From positions 64,001-105,180 of the IMG/VR virus record IMGVR_UViG_3300002835_000066: a stretch of DNA of 41,180 nt; one strand, 5' to 3'. Both the position numbers and the translations under genes were made by a program. The notes beneath the pieces were generated by a model. The model was not told the DNA's origin and made no database searches. It worked only from the letters and a program-made list of their open reading frames with translations. This document shows positions 1-7,402 of the stretch, piece by piece (the first letter of the stretch is position 1; each line of letters starts with the position of its first letter). This DNA comes from a virus.

Positions 1-964
1 TCAATACATTAGAAGAATTATTGAATGAGAAGGCGTTACTTGCACCTAAGTTACCAGCATTATTAAAGACTACTTCGGTATTTGAACCAGGAGCAACAAT
101 GTTACCTGAAATGTTACCCTGTACGTTACCGATGAAGTTAGGTGCAGTGATGTTACCAGTAGCAACAATAGTACCAGTATCAGCAATCACTACATTAGAA
201 GAAGCATTTCCTACAGTAAGACCTGTTAGATTGCCAACAGAAGTAATGTTTGGTTGAGCAGCAGTTGTTACAGTACCTGCTGTTGTAGCTGATCCTGCTG
301 TAGCAACACTTAAGTTTGCTACTTGTGTAGTTGAAGTCACTACGAATGGAGCAGTTCCATTTGCTACATTTGAAATTAGCTGAGGAGCAGTTACGTTCGC
401 ACTTGCAAGAACTTGTGCAGTTCCCAAATTACCTACGTTTGCGTTACCGTTTACGGTAAATACGTTTGTAGCATCATTGAAAGTAAAGTTTGCGCTTGCG
501 GCAAAGTTATTACCCATGTTGTACTGAATTTGTGTGTTAGATCCAGCTGCTTGTTGCAAGTCAAACGGTGCGCCGTTTGCGTGATAAATGTTGTCAGTTA
601 GAATTCCACCAACTGAGAGGTTACCAACAAGATTTGCGCCTGCTGTTGTAATAGTAAGTATTGTAGTTCCTGCAACCGCTGCAATAACGTTTCCGTTTGC
701 GACAGGGATAGCAACGTTAGAAGTACCGTTAAAGATAGATCCTGATGTTGCTGTTGTGACGAACGTTAGGTTACCTGCGCCGTCAGTGCTAAGTACTTGT
801 CCGGCAGTACCGCCTGAGATTTTGACATTGCCGATTGCGTTAAGATTGGCAATGCCTGTTGTTGTAATGTTAGTTGTAGTAATATCGCCATTGGCTAATA
901 TCACGTTACTTGGGGTTTCTCCTACTGAAAAACCACCAATTGAATTAAAGGGTTTAAGAGCCAT
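1..964 (-). CDS. Tail-fibre-like structural protein, C-terminus outside window
   Basis: At least 321 residues are visible; the gene continues past base 1, so its end is not seen. The start is the ATG at 962-964 (MALKPFNSIGGFSVGE), with AAAGGAA upstream and a late promoter motif at 999-1006. The protein is a low-complexity chain rich in Asn, Gly, Thr, Ala and Val, with degenerate repeats such as TATGNITAPNFIGN and GNANVGNLGT, typical of beta-rich trimeric fibre or decoration proteins of aquatic T4-like phages. The N-terminal FNSIGGFS is shared with the larger fibre protein at 2007-3722, which suggests a common virion attachment point. No enzymatic domain is visible. Fibre identity is inferred from composition and neighbours; host receptor and exact role are unknown. 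Confidence 0.75.
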   Translation of the reverse strand, partial: MALKPFNSIGGFSVGETPSNVILANGDITTTNITTTGIANLNAIGNVKISGGTAGQVLSTDGAGNLTFVTTATSGSIFNGTSNVAIPVANGNVIAAVAGTTILTITTAGANLVGNLSVGGILTDNIYHANGAPFDLQQAAGSNTQIQYNMGNNFAASANFTFNDATNVFTVNGNANVGNLGTAQVLASANVTAPQLISNVANGTAPFVVTSTTQVANLSVATAGSATTAGTVTTAAQPNITSVGNLTGLTVGNASSNVVIADTGTIVATGNITAPNFIGNVQGNISGNIVAPGSNTEVVFNNAGNLGASNAFSFNNSSNVL

Positions 965-998
965 TGTTAATATTCCTTTTGCTAACTTGTGCTGTTAT

Positions 999-1006
999 TA
1001 TTTATC
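999..1006 (-). promoter_or_regulatory. T4-type late promoter motif GATAAATA
   Basis: GATAAATA on the minus strand matches the T4 late consensus TATAAATA except for the first base. By T4 spacing the start point would be near 993, leaving a 29-base leader that carries AAAGGAA before the fibre ATG at 964. Confidence 0.6.
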
Positions 1007-1020
1007 GCTTATCTTGTTTT

Positions 1021-1647
1021 TTACTCATTGTAAGCAACAATTTGCATCTTATGATCCATAAAATTTGCAAATGCTGGCGTACTGTTTATTTGTATTTCAT
1101 TGTCTGTAGAATTGTAATTTACTGAGAACTCACATAGGTAATTGTTTACTGCTAAGGTGCTAGTATCGTTGTACGATATCGCACCGTCGTAAATCACAAT
1201 AGATAATTTAGTGATTTGACGACTATCATCAGTAGCATCAGTAGATATAATTACCAAATCTACTCCTGCTAATCCTTCTGCATCTAACGCTAGTATTTCT
1301 TGCGTAGCTGTAGAAATTGTTGTAGCAAAGAACATGCTTGTTCTGCTAAATTGATAAATGCCTGACCCAATTGTAAGGCTGTTTGCTGTTAGATCAGCAT
1401 TAATGATTGCGTTGCCAGTAACACCTAAATTTGTGATTGTAGCTGTGGATGTGTTACTAGATACTGTTATTACATTACTAAAAACTCTTTGGTTGTTAGT
1501 AGATATAGTTAAGATTGACCCATTAGCTCCTGTACCAAGATTTGGTTCAGCTTGGCTAAGTCCTAAAAATTCGTGGCGGGAATTATTTAGGTCACTGTAC
1601 GGAGTAACTACTACTCTGCCACTTAAAAGTTTAGACCCGTTAGCCAT
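1021..1647 (-). CDS. Hypothetical virion protein, fibre-associated
   Basis: A 208-residue protein starting MANGSKLLSGRVVVTP. The first half (residues about 1-100) is Asn/Thr/Ser-rich with fibre-like strand repeats (TATITNLGVTGNAIINADLTANSLTIGSGIYQF). The second half looks like a compact beta domain (EILALDAEGLAGVDLVIISTDATDDSRQITKLSIVIYDG). It lies four bases after the stop of the 112-residue gene upstream and reads in the same direction, so the two are probably one transcript. No promoter motif of its own is seen. I do not recognise a named family; position between two fibre-like genes supports a structural role in a fibre, collar or baseplate decoration. Confidence 0.7.
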   Translation of the reverse strand: MANGSKLLSGRVVVTPYSDLNNSRHEFLGLSQAEPNLGTGANGSILTISTNNQRVFSNVITVSSNTSTATITNLGVTGNAIINADLTANSLTIGSGIYQFSRTSMFFATTISTATQEILALDAEGLAGVDLVIISTDATDDSRQITKLSIVIYDGAISYNDTSTLAVNNYLCEFSVNYNSTDNEIQINSTPAFANFMDHKMQIVAYNE

Positions 1648-1651
1648 ACTA

Positions 1652-1990
1652 TTAGTTACCGATTACTAGAGTTTCTAGATAGCTTAGTACTAATTGTGCG
1701 CTAGTATCATCGCTGCTAGTAAATTGCAGTATGTCACCGTATTGTAAAATTAGTCTTCCAGTCAATACGCTGATAGCATCGTCTTCTGGAACACTAGCGT
1801 TGTTGATTAACGAAGTAGAAGCAGAACCACGGTATATACCGGATGATATTTGTATTGTATTAGCACCGGTGTTACTTACTTGAGCCATCAACACCACAGT
1901 AGCATATCCAAGAGGGGGAGTATACACGTTAGCTGTGGTTGTAGTTAAATCAACCAATGTTGTTCTAAAATTGTTTAATGCTGCTGCCAT
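1652..1990 (-). CDS. Small conserved-type hypothetical virion protein
   Basis: A 112-residue protein, MAAALNNFRTTLVDLTTTTANVYTPP, with a beta-rich pattern (alternating hydrophobic strands such as ATVVLMAQVSNTGANTIQISSGIYRG and GRLILQYGDILQFTSSDDTSAQLVLSYLETLV). The YTPPxGYxxVVLMAQVSNTG arrangement is reminiscent of small head or tail decoration proteins of marine T4-like phages, but this is a memory-based resemblance. AAAAGAGAAAATTC precedes the ATG at 1988-1990. The gene follows the large fibre gene by 16 bases and is probably co-transcribed from its late promoter. Confidence 0.7.
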   Translation of the reverse strand: MAAALNNFRTTLVDLTTTTANVYTPPLGYATVVLMAQVSNTGANTIQISSGIYRGSASTSLINNASVPEDDAISVLTGRLILQYGDILQFTSSDDTSAQLVLSYLETLVIGN

Positions 1991-2006
1991 GAATTTTCTC
2001 TTTTCA

Positions 2007-3722
2007 TTAATTTGATCCTAAGGCTAATATATAAGGGGTCATCTGAGCAAACAAACTTTGGTAGAAGTAGTCACCGGTAATAACCCCAGTAGCTTGGTTA
2101 ATAGTAAAACCTGTACCAACCTTAAAGTTACCTTTTTGGTCTGTACTTGTAAATGTTATTATGCCGCCGTCAGTCGTGATAACTTCGTTAGCTTCAATAG
2201 GTATACCACCATATTGCGGTAGTGCAGTTGCTGGATCAGTACCGGCACCTACATATTCAAATGTATGTGCGCTTGCGATAATTGAACTACGAGTGTAGAA
2301 CGAAACGTTGCTACCGACTACGGATGTTTCTGTGTTAAAAACTTGCTGTATGACTACGGTTGTCTGACCAATACTTGGTTGGTTGGGTATAATCGTGTCG
2401 ATTGTATAATACTCTGGATCTCCATCTATTAACATAATAGTATTAACATTAGGACGACCGTTTGATAAGTTGTTGAGTACGAATACACCTTGATTTTCAG
2501 AAACTATTGTACCGGTAGTCTGCAATGGTCCATAGCCGGTTGCGACTAAACCAAAGTTACCGATAGAGCAGTCACTGCCATTCAATGTACAGAATCCACC
2601 TGTTTCCACCTCAATACCAATGTCACACGCAATTGTGTAGATATTTACTAACTGACTGTAGCCTGAGTTTACGATATGAATACCTTTACCACCACGATTG
2701 ATGATAGTAAAGAAGCCAACAATCATTGCCTTAGTACTGATACTGCTAACATTATTACCGTCGATGTAGACAGCAGTACCAGTAGTAGTAGACGATGTTA
2801 GATTTTGAATATATGGGCTTACAAATACATTCTGTGAAGGTGTAGCAGGATCATAACTGAATCCGTTTGCTGTATAATCTCTAATAGTAATACCCCAAAC
2901 ATAAGAGCCATTGCGTACATAGAATAAGTCAGCAGATGGTGTCTGTGGAACTACAAAGACGCTTCTAAGATTGTCACCCATCAATGCTACGTTTGCAGGG
3001 ATAGTGACAGGATTTGCTTCGGTGTATGTTCCCGGGGCTACGTGAACTGAGAAGCCACCGGCGCTAGCAGCAGCCAATGCAGCCTTAATTGTTAAGTAGG
3101 GTTTATTAATGTCGCCGTTGTTAGCATCGTTTCCGTTTTTTGCTACATACAGTATCTTATCACTAGTTTTAAAAGTCGTTGGGGTAGCGTTACCGTAGTA
3201 TGCGTCTGCTGTTACGTTTCCTATGTTGGCGCTTAATACCGATAATGTACCGAGAGCTTTGTTAAAGGTGAATCCGTTGTTACCTGCAAACACACCTTCA
3301 TCATTAAACTGTACCTGAGTATTAGAACCGCCGGGGGGTGTAAGATTGCCGGCGCCAGTAGCAGCCCAAGTTAATACACCGTTACCATTTGTTTGTAGGA
3401 AATAGCCGTTTTGGCCGCCTCCAATTGAAAGTGACGAAGCGTTGCCCAACGAAAGGATGTTGCCATTCCAAGTTGCGTTAGGAATTCCATCAATTGCGCC
3501 ACCGTTATTAAATTGTAGCTGAGTATTATTACCACCGGCAGCGGCGGTAGCTACGAATGGTTGACCGTTAGCCCATTTGTAATAGCTTGCATAAAATACA
3601 TTAGCAGCTACATTTCCAGTGGTTAACACATTGGTAATTACATTACCATTGGCATCTACTACAGGAACTTCTGGTAGACCTGCTGAAAACCCGCCTATTG
3701 AATTAAAATATTCTGCTGACAT
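2007..3722 (-). CDS. Large fibre/tailspike-like protein with pectin-lyase-like beta-helix
   Basis: The likely start is the ATG at 3720-3722 (MSAEYFNSIGGFSAGLPEVP, 571 residues), because AGG lies eight bases upstream; the in-frame codon before it is GTG. Residues about 1-185 are Asn/Gly-rich repeats, including two similar GSNTQVQFN and NNTQLQFN units. From about residue 190 the sequence ILYVAKNGNDANNG, then KPYLTIKAAL, HVAPGTYTE and ALMGDN is the usual opening of right-handed parallel beta-helix proteins of the pectin-lyase/DUF1565 type. The C-terminal 120 residues form a separate domain. Such proteins form fibres or tailspikes that bind or cleave surface glycans; no catalytic residues can be assigned here. 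A late promoter motif lies at 3748-3755. It probably heads the operon that continues through the genes at 1990 and 1647. Confidence 0.8.
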   Translation of the reverse strand: MSAEYFNSIGGFSAGLPEVPVVDANGNVITNVLTTGNVAANVFYASYYKWANGQPFVATAAAGGNNTQLQFNNGGAIDGIPNATWNGNILSLGNASSLSIGGGQNGYFLQTNGNGVLTWAATGAGNLTPPGGSNTQVQFNDEGVFAGNNGFTFNKALGTLSVLSANIGNVTADAYYGNATPTTFKTSDKILYVAKNGNDANNGDINKPYLTIKAALAAASAGGFSVHVAPGTYTEANPVTIPANVALMGDNLRSVFVVPQTPSADLFYVRNGSYVWGITIRDYTANGFSYDPATPSQNVFVSPYIQNLTSSTTTGTAVYIDGNNVSSISTKAMIVGFFTIINRGGKGIHIVNSGYSQLVNIYTIACDIGIEVETGGFCTLNGSDCSIGNFGLVATGYGPLQTTGTIVSENQGVFVLNNLSNGRPNVNTIMLIDGDPEYYTIDTIIPNQPSIGQTTVVIQQVFNTETSVVGSNVSFYTRSSIIASAHTFEYVGAGTDPATALPQYGGIPIEANEVITTDGGIITFTSTDQKGNFKVGTGFTINQATGVITGDYFYQSLFAQMTPYILALGSN

Positions 3723-3747
3723 CACATTCGCCTATACTTTTATTAAG

Positions 3748-3755
3748 TATTTATC
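3748..3755 (-). promoter_or_regulatory. T4-type late promoter motif GATAAATA
   Basis: GATAAATA followed by CTTAAT on the minus strand. The predicted start point near 3742 gives a 20-base leader with AGGCGA placed for the fibre ATG at 3722. It is back to back with the plus-strand motif at 3808-3815. Confidence 0.6.
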
Positions 3756-3807
3756 AATATTTTATGTTTTGGGCATCGGAATAAAGTTCACAGGTGTGCT
3801 TTTTTTT

Positions 3808-3815
3808 GCTAAATA
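3808..3815 (+). promoter_or_regulatory. Late promoter variant GCTAAATA abutting the start codon
   Basis: GCTAAATA matches the last six bases of the late consensus and follows a run of eight T. The ATG at 3820 begins five bases after the motif. By T4 spacing the transcript would start one base away from the A of the ATG, so little or no leader is expected. Confidence 0.5.
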
Positions 3816-3819
3816 CATA

Positions 3820-4185
3820 ATGATTACAGTGCAACCAACTAGACCCATCTGCTCGCATTGTAAATTTGCGCTCGCTCGACCTAACGGGAAGAGCAAGCAC
3901 GGCTTCCAAAAGTGGCATAAGTATTGTGTTGACTGTGCTAAAGCCATGTATAATGGTAGATTCAAACATCTACAGCATAAGAAAGGCTCATGTGAGCAAT
4001 GCAGTTTTGTACCGGAAGATAAATGTCAGATGGATTTGGTTTTTAAAGATGGCAATAAGAAAAATAAAAAGATGAACAATCTATTGACACTGTGCGCTAA
4101 TTGTGCTAGACTACATAATAAGAAAGTTCGTACTGGCAACAAGTCTATTCTAAATGCTACCGTCGACGGCGATACTAGGATTTCA
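3820..4185 (+). CDS. Small four-CxxC zinc protein, degenerate HNH-like
   Basis: The ATG at 3820-3822 gives a 122-residue protein; longer upstream readings would run through the promoter and overlap the fibre gene. The stop codon is TGA at 4186-4188. Four CxxC pairs are visible: C11/C14, C36/C39, C58/C61 and C92/C95. The stretch MDLVFKDGNKKN (71-82), then NNLLTLCANC (86-95) follows the layout of HNH endonucleases (H-I-D-G-N, then N-L-x-x-L-C-x-x-C-H). The first HNH histidine is replaced (MD for DH) and the one after the last CxxC is Ala96, so catalysis is doubtful, and a zinc-bound DNA- or protein-binding role is as likely. The stop overlaps the radical SAM start as ATGA, implying coupled translation. 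No Shine-Dalgarno sequence is seen. Confidence 0.75.
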
Positions 4186-5699
4186 TGATGAGAGGGATTA
4201 TAGTAGGTGATAACTTTTACGACGAACCAAGGGTAGCTATCATCAGAACAAATGGTGCGCACCGAGTAGCTGGACTAATGCGAAACCAGGGACTAGAAGT
4301 TGAAGTTTTAGATTTTTTCAATTCATGGGAAATGCCAGAGCTTGAACAAGTGTTAAATGCCTATTGTCCAGACTTTATTGGATTAAGTTTTGGACTAGGT
4401 CAGCTTAATGATGTGCGGGTAAATAGTTTCATCTCGTTAGCAAAAGCAATAAATCCCAAAATTAAAGTCATTGCAGGTGGCGCTCAAGTACTACACAATA
4501 ATATTAAAAACATTGATTTACATTTTAAAGGGTTTGCTGACGGAGCAATTGACGATATTGTAGCATATCTAAAGACCGATATCTACCCCAATGAGTCATT
4601 AGTGAAAAATATTGATTTGGGATTACCTAAAAAAGTAGTAGACTGTACTCATTACTATTCAAGATTTGATTTGTCTAACCTAAGAACTAACTATACTGCA
4701 AACGATTTTCTATCTCCCCATGAGAATTTGACGTTAGAAACTAGCAGAGGATGCATTTTTAGATGTAAATTCTGCAACTTCCCGTTGATTGGTAAAAATA
4801 AAAATGACTATATCAGAACCAAAGAAGATTTAAAGCAAGAAATTATTTACAACTATGAAACATACGGTATATCACAATACAGTATTACTGACGACACCTT
4901 CAACGACAATGAGATTAAGATAAACAATCTGTATGAGATTTCTCAAGAGATTGACTTTGAGTTAAAGTTCATGTGTTATGCTAGAATAGACTTGTTACAT
5001 GCTAGACCCGGTTCATTGGATAAGATGATGAAGTTTGGGGTTAAGGGAATGTTTCTTGGAATTGAATCGTTGAATCTTGAAACTAGCAAAATAATAGGAA
5101 AAGGATTTGCAGGAGAAAAGTTGATAAACTATCTTAGAGAAGTCAAACAGCAATACCCAAAGCTGCATTTTATCGGATCATATATTATAGGGTTACCTAA
5201 AGAAACACTTGAACAAGCTAGGTATAATATCAATTTTGCAATTGACGAAGGATTAATTGATAATTCTCCGTTGTATGCGTTGCATATTACTAAGGATACA
5301 GGAGGCATAGACACTTCTATTTTCTCTAAAGAATGGGATCAGTATGGTTATGAAGAAATGAGTTTAGATGAAATAAATGATTTACTAACTCAACCCAAAT
5401 ATAGTGCGTTAAAAAATGTAGATTATGAGACTTTTAGTAAGCACAACGTTATTTGGAAGAATGAGCATATGAATTATCTTGATGCACAACTAGGTGCATT
5501 GCAAATACGAGCAGACATAGAACCAAAAACTGGTATGGGCGGATGGAATTGCTTTGCTGCTGCATATACGAAAATTCCAGTTGAGAAACTATTACAGTTA
5601 AACAGAACTGAGTGGGATTGGGAATATGTTAAGAAATCTGCTGTAGATTTTGTAGAAGATTATAAGCATAAGAAAATATCAGTTTTGTGCAATACGTGA
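4185..5699 (+). CDS. B12-binding-type radical SAM protein
   Basis: A 504-residue protein. Residues about 1-150 look like a cobalamin-binding Rossmann domain (VAIIRTNGAHRVAGLMRNQG, then FIGLSFGLGQ, then KVIAGGAQ). The classic DxHxxG cobalt-ligand motif is not clear, so it may not bind B12 base-off. The radical SAM domain starts near residue 180 with SRGCIFRCKFC: C190, C194 and C197 form the CxxxCxxC motif that holds the 4Fe-4S cluster. GMFLGIES and IGSYIIGLPKET follow as further typical strands of this barrel. Substrate and product cannot be deduced; relatives methylate or rearrange small molecules, RNA or peptides. The start could also be the next ATG at 4188. It is coupled by a 4-base overlap to the zinc protein and probably shares its late promoter. 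The pair reads against the flanking virion genes, which suggests an acquired cassette. Confidence 0.85.
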   Translation: MMRGIIVGDNFYDEPRVAIIRTNGAHRVAGLMRNQGLEVEVLDFFNSWEMPELEQVLNAYCPDFIGLSFGLGQLNDVRVNSFISLAKAINPKIKVIAGGAQVLHNNIKNIDLHFKGFADGAIDDIVAYLKTDIYPNESLVKNIDLGLPKKVVDCTHYYSRFDLSNLRTNYTANDFLSPHENLTLETSRGCIFRCKFCNFPLIGKNKNDYIRTKEDLKQEIIYNYETYGISQYSITDDTFNDNEIKINNLYEISQEIDFELKFMCYARIDLLHARPGSLDKMMKFGVKGMFLGIESLNLETSKIIGKGFAGEKLINYLREVKQQYPKLHFIGSYIIGLPKETLEQARYNINFAIDEGLIDNSPLYALHITKDTGGIDTSIFSKEWDQYGYEEMSLDEINDLLTQPKYSALKNVDYETFSKHNVIWKNEHMNYLDAQLGALQIRADIEPKTGMGGWNCFAAAYTKIPVEKLLQLNRTEWDWEYVKKSAVDFVEDYKHKKISVLCNT

Positions 5700-5700
5700 C

Positions 5701-6105
5701 TTATTGAACTGGGCCAACCATCTTGATATTTTGTTTATCAAATACATAATAGTTCTCAACACCACCTTCGAAGATACGCACTGAATCATATCCCATGCCT
5801 TCAATTGAACTTAGATACTGCTCAATGATTTCCCAAGTGTCACTTGACCTATCCATGTAATCACTCATTGTTTCAATATCTGTTTCTGTATACGGATCGT
5901 AGATAGGAAGTAGTGGCTCAATTTCATTCTCATCAAGTGAATCAAACATCATGCCTAAATTTAGTTTATATTGATACACTGTTCCGTAATCTTGAGAGAA
6001 ATTAACATTAGAAGAAAAGTACATGCCATCATGTGGTTCAGGATTGTCGCCGCCGTGATAGGCAGTAACCATTGACGCAGTTTCAATTAGAGTGCGAAAG
6101 TCCAT
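5701..6105 (-). CDS. Putative ADP-ribosyltransferase-like protein (ART-PolyVal type)
   Basis: I choose the ATG at 6103-6105 (MDFRTLIETASMVTAYHGG, 134 residues). A longer reading begins with TTG at 6118-6120, inside the terminator tail. The order of motifs resembles small phage ADP-ribosyltransferase-fold domains: YHGG (16-19), YFSSNVNFSQDYG (29-41), then a C-terminal GYDSVRIFEGGVENYYVFDKQNIK (105-128, with E113 or E117 as possible catalytic glutamate). In that fold the first His or Arg and the last Glu contact NAD+. It has no signal peptide or membrane segment. It lies after the capsid gene but behind a terminator, with its own late promoter motif at 6110-6117. T4 injects or makes similar enzymes (Alt, ModA, ModB) to modify host RNA polymerase and ribosomal proteins; an equivalent role here is inference. 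The family call rests on motif shape only. Confidence 0.7.
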   Translation of the reverse strand: MDFRTLIETASMVTAYHGGDNPEPHDGMYFSSNVNFSQDYGTVYQYKLNLGMMFDSLDENEIEPLLPIYDPYTETDIETMSDYMDRSSDTWEIIEQYLSSIEGMGYDSVRIFEGGVENYYVFDKQNIKMVGPVQ

Positions 6106-6109
6106 ATTG

Positions 6110-6117
6110 TATTTAGA
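6110..6117 (-). promoter_or_regulatory. Late promoter variant TCTAAATA abutting the start codon
   Basis: TCTAAATA on the minus strand starts right after the T-run of the capsid terminator. The A of the ATG at 6105 is the fifth base after the motif, so the predicted transcript has no room for a ribosome-binding site. Confidence 0.5.
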
Positions 6118-6118
6118 C

Positions 6119-6145
6119 AAAAAGGAAGGGCTCGAAAGCCCTTCC
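6119..6145 (-). terminator. Rho-independent terminator after the capsid gene
   Basis: On the minus strand a perfect 9-bp stem GGAAGGGCT/AGCCCTTCC closes a TTCG tetraloop and is followed by TTTTTG. It lies 29 bases after the stop of gp23 and is the end of the head operon. Confidence 0.9.
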
Positions 6146-6174
6146 CCGTATATCGTTCTGTGAACGTAACTTTC

Positions 6175-7371
6175 TTATTGGAAAGTCAAGTTCTGAACAG
6201 CAATCTCACCAACGTAGTCAGCAGCGTTACCGAATGATGACGCAGTGTTAGTTAGTTCGATGTAACCATAACGTGTCATGAATGATACGACTGGTTCGAA
6301 TGTTGATGGATCAAGAACAACGCCTGAAGACATCAACGGAATGTATGGGCAGTAGAATGCTGCTGCATCAGTTTCCGATGAACCCTTGTATCCAACAAGT
6401 ACTGGCTGAGTGTCTGGTGCATATGAGTTAACAAATACACGCATTGCACCGTTAAGAGTACCAACGAACTTAGTGTTAGTTGGAGCTTCGAAAGTGCCTT
6501 CAGTTGTACGAGCGAATGCTGAAGTTGTAGCTGACTGTAGAACAGTAAGTGAAGCTGGTGAAACAACAGCCCAGTTACCTGCACCACGACGAGTACGCTG
6601 TGCAATCAAGTTTGCAACGCGGTTGATAAGAACAGCTAGAGCAGCGTGTTCGTCACCAACGTAAGTAGCAGTACCTGAAACAGTTGCCTGGTTGAATGTG
6701 TATTCAGTTGAAGCAAGAGTTGCAAGTGAAAGCAAGATTTCCTGATCGATTTCAGCAGTAATTTCTTGTGCAAGAGCAGCCATAATTTCTGCTTCTACGT
6801 CGATACCATGCTGTGACTGAGCGTCCTGAGCAGCTTCGAAAGTCCAGCGAGCTTGTAGCTTACGTGACTTGGCTTCAACAGCCTGACGAAGAATCTGAAC
6901 AGAAATCTGCTTACCACCGTTACCTTCAAGTGATGCAGTGTCAGCACCGGTGTATGCGTCGGTAGTATCAGTTCCCAACGGTACACGAGAATATGCTTGT
7001 GCAATCTTGAATGGTGAAAGTGCTTCTTCACCAGCAGTTACAGATGTCTGTGCTGCTGAGTTGTCGGTTAAGCTGTTTGCGTAGCGAACACGTAGAGTGT
7101 GAATCTGACCAACTGGGCCGGTCATTGGCTGCACACCAACTAGTTCGTTTGCAATAACAGTAGGCATAACACGACGAATTACTGGAAGAATAACGCGGTT
7201 AAGTGTTGCGATATTACCAGCTGTTGTGGTACCGGCTGTAGATTCAGCAAGTAGTTGCTTCTTGGTATTTTCTAGCAATACGCCCATTGTTGAGCGACGA
7301 TTGCCTTTTAAGCCTTCAAGCAGGGCGTCCTTGGTGTCTCCCCAACGGCTTTCTAAAAGTACATTTGACAT
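6175..7371 (-). CDS. 23: Major capsid protein, T4 gp23-like
   Basis: A 398-residue protein of the T4 gp23 family (HK97 fold), forming the hexamers of the head. The stretch RVILPVIRRVMPTVIANE followed by LVGVQPMTGPVGQIHTLRVRY (about residues 58-96) is the family hallmark. It is shorter than T4 gp23 (521), largely because the insertion domain is small or missing. The first 45 residues look like a scaffold-binding propeptide with repeated LLE motifs; LAE at 41-43 before STAG fits the gp21 cleavage rule (I/L-x-E), so mature protein may start at about S44. AGGAGAAAATTCAA before the ATG at 7371 is the best ribosome-binding site in the window, as expected for the most abundant protein. It ends the operon, before the UUCG terminator. 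Confidence 0.95.
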   Translation of the reverse strand: MSNVLLESRWGDTKDALLEGLKGNRRSTMGVLLENTKKQLLAESTAGTTTAGNIATLNRVILPVIRRVMPTVIANELVGVQPMTGPVGQIHTLRVRYANSLTDNSAAQTSVTAGEEALSPFKIAQAYSRVPLGTDTTDAYTGADTASLEGNGGKQISVQILRQAVEAKSRKLQARWTFEAAQDAQSQHGIDVEAEIMAALAQEITAEIDQEILLSLATLASTEYTFNQATVSGTATYVGDEHAALAVLINRVANLIAQRTRRGAGNWAVVSPASLTVLQSATTSAFARTTEGTFEAPTNTKFVGTLNGAMRVFVNSYAPDTQPVLVGYKGSSETDAAAFYCPYIPLMSSGVVLDPSTFEPVVSFMTRYGYIELTNTASSFGNAADYVGEIAVQNLTFQ

Positions 7372-7402
7372 TTGAATTTTCTCCTAATTATGTCGTTTTT
7401 AA

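Noticed and set aside
413-1061. Plus-strand readings across the first fibre gene
   Set aside because: Minus-strand frame from 964 is open, has a ribosome site and promoter, and matches fibre repeats; the plus readings have none of these.
3723-3725. Earlier GTG start of the large fibre gene
   Set aside because: AGG is spaced for the ATG at 3720-3722, and FNSIGGFS then sits at the same distance as in its paralogue.
6118-6120. TTG start for the ART-like gene
   Set aside because: It lies in the T-run of the terminator and before the promoter motif; the ATG at 6103-6105 begins right after the motif.
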